From Paracoccaceae bacterium (GTDB lineage Bacteria; Pseudomonadota; Alphaproteobacteria; Rhodobacterales; Rhodobacteraceae), in contig JAESRD010000261.1 in assembly GCA_016764835.1 (NCBI GenBank), positions 1-6,973 on the forward strand: a stretch of 6,973 nucleotides of DNA, written 5' to 3'. The translations under genes and the position numbers were made by a program. Numbering within the stretch: the stretch's first letter is position 1; every line of letters begins with the position of its first letter. The notes under the pieces are model-generated. The model ran no database searches and was not told where the DNA came from. It saw nothing but the letters and a program-made list of their open reading frames with translations. Of this stretch, positions 5,780 through 6,973 are shown piece after piece.

Positions 5780-6973
5780 TTACAAAACGTAGCGACTTAT
5801 ATCGGCCGAGCGGCTCAGCTCACCCAGATATTTCTCTACGAATTCAGCATTTACGGTGATCGCTTCGCCGCCCCTATCGGGCGCGGTAAAGGAAAGTTCT
5901 TCGAATACCCTCTCCATAACCGTATAAAGCCGCCGAGCGCCAATGTTTTCGAGGCTTTCATTCACTTCGGCTGCAATCCGGGCCAATGCGGCTATGCCGT
6001 CTTCGGTAAATGTCACCGTCACATCTTCGGTGCCCATCAGCGCCGAATATTGCCGGGTCAGCGCATTATCGGTCTCAGTGAGAATACGCACAAAGTCATG
6101 TTCGGTCAGGGCGCGCAGCTCAACACGTATCGGCAAACGCCCCTGTAGCTCTGGCAACAGGTCTGACGGTTTGGCAATGTGAAACGCGCCAGAGGCGATG
6201 AACAACACATGGTCCGTGCGCACCGGCCCGTGCTTGGTGCTCACGGTCGTGCCTTCGATCAGCGGCAACAGATCGCGCTGCACGCCTTCGCGGCTGACAT
6301 CGCCGCCGCGCGCATCAGAGCGGGCACAAACCTTGTCGATCTCATCGAGGAAAACAATGCCGTTTTGCTCGACATTGTCAATCGCTGTGCGGGTTACGGC
6401 CTCATCGTCCAACAGTTTGTCGGCCTCTTCGCCGATCAACATATCATAGCTCTCCGCCACGGTTAGCTTCTTGCGGGTGGTGCGGCCACCAAAGGCCTTG
6501 CCCAGCATTTCGCCAATATTCATGCCCGGCATCATCCCCGGCTGACCGGGGATCTCAAAGCCACCCATCGGCGCGCTATCAGCCATTTCCAGCTCAATGA
6601 TTGTATCATCCAGCTCGCCCGACTGTAGTTTCTTGCGAAACATATTGCGGGTGCCTTCGCGGGCATCCGTGCCGGCAATCGCCTCAATCACGCGCTCCTC
6701 AGCTGCGGCTTGGGCGCGGGCCTTCACGTCTTCGCGCATCTGCTCGCGGGTTTGCAAAATAGCCACATCAACCAGATCGCGGATAATCTGCTCAACATCG
6801 CGGCCCACATAGCCAACTTCGGTAAACTTGGTCGCCTCGACCTTGAGAAACGGCGCGCGGGCCAGCTTGGCCAACCGGCGCGATATCTCGGTTTTGCCAA
6901 CGCCGGTTGGCCCGATCATCAAGATGTTCTTGGGGTAGACCTCGTCGCGCATATCTGCGCTGAGCTGTCCGCG
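5780..6973 (-). CDS. hslU: HslU, ATPase/unfoldase subunit of the HslUV protease (5' end outside window)
   Basis: AAA+ Clp/Hsp100-type unfoldase that forms a ring, unfolds cytosolic substrates with ATP and feeds them to the HslV peptidase. The window shows 397 residues; the frame is open through the right edge (RGQLSAD before MRDEVYPKN), so about 40 N-terminal residues are missing. Visible-residue positions: Walker A GPTGVGKT 21-28, pore loop GYVG 54-57, Met/Gly/Pro-rich intermediate domain about 75-190, Walker B IVFLDE 206-211, arginine-finger GRLPIR near 278-283, and sensor-2 GARR 345-348. The C-terminus ISRYVL matches the tail that inserts into HslV to activate it. All key residues are present, so the protein should be functional. 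hslV is expected to the right but is not seen. An MFS gene follows 29 nt downstream. Confidence 0.98.
   Translation of the reverse strand, partial: RGQLSADMRDEVYPKNILMIGPTGVGKTEISRRLAKLARAPFLKVEATKFTEVGYVGRDVEQIIRDLVDVAILQTREQMREDVKARAQAAAEERVIEAIAGTDAREGTRNMFRKKLQSGELDDTIIELEMADSAPMGGFEIPGQPGMMPGMNIGEMLGKAFGGRTTRKKLTVAESYDMLIGEEADKLLDDEAVTRTAIDNVEQNGIVFLDEIDKVCARSDARGGDVSREGVQRDLLPLIEGTTVSTKHGPVRTDHVLFIASGAFHIAKPSDLLPELQGRLPIRVELRALTEHDFVRILTETDNALTRQYSALMGTEDVTVTFTEDGIAALARIAAEVNESLENIGARRLYTVMERVFEELSFTAPDRGGEAITVNAEFVEKYLGELSRSADISRYVL

Noticed and set aside
5750..6466. Plus-strand frames opposite hslU
   Set aside because: hslU is unmistakable on the other strand; the overlapping frames carry no motif.
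1..6973. CRISPR array, insertion sequence ends, toxin-antitoxin or defence genes
   Set aside because: No regularly spaced repeats, transposase, or recognisable defence or toxin domain could be found by reading both strands.

Overview
The window looks like chromosomal DNA of an alphaproteobacterium of the Rhodobacterales (Roseobacter/Paracoccaceae type). The reasons are the FxsA – Tim44/TimA – MltA – Smr gene run next to HslU, the diagnostic TimA adaptor, and the moderately GC-rich housekeeping genes (a hand count of 3001-3060 gives 37/60 G+C).

Left part (1 to about 1370): the end of a mobile element. A large serine recombinase gene enters from the left edge. Its frame is open to base 3 and contains the catalytic-serine motif, so the first in-frame ATG (120) is not the start. 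The gene is damaged near its 3' end. Frame 0 stops at 1343 with a non-family tail, while a family-like C-terminal segment (YRTPRTTLPFKVLEGF) lies in another frame at 1304-1354. This fits a small out-of-frame deletion. The remnant frame runs directly into the 3' end of a tRNA-Thr(CGU) gene on the minus strand (1371-1446), the probable attachment site. Sampled base composition is lower here (22/60 and 29/60).

Middle (1447-4523): the ancestral chromosome resumes. fxsA is on the minus strand with the tRNA downstream of it. It diverges from a tight plus-strand operon of timA-like, mltA and an Smr-domain gene, with an ATGA overlap and then a 3-nt gap. The divergent 129-nt region holds two perfect inverted repeats. 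The operon links an inner-membrane adaptor, a secreted peptidoglycan lytic transglycosylase and a putative nucleic-acid-processing protein. The first two suggest envelope work, but the logic of the whole set is not known.

Right part (4530-6973): on the minus strand, hslU (ATPase/unfoldase of the HslUV protease; its 5' end is beyond the right edge) is followed 29 nt later by an MFS transporter with a TTG start. The transporter converges on the Smr gene with only 6 nt between stop codons. hslV is not in the window.

I see no CRISPR array, toxin-antitoxin pair, defence system or insertion sequence. The most informative signals are the decayed serine recombinase abutting the tRNA and the palindromes between fxsA and timA.
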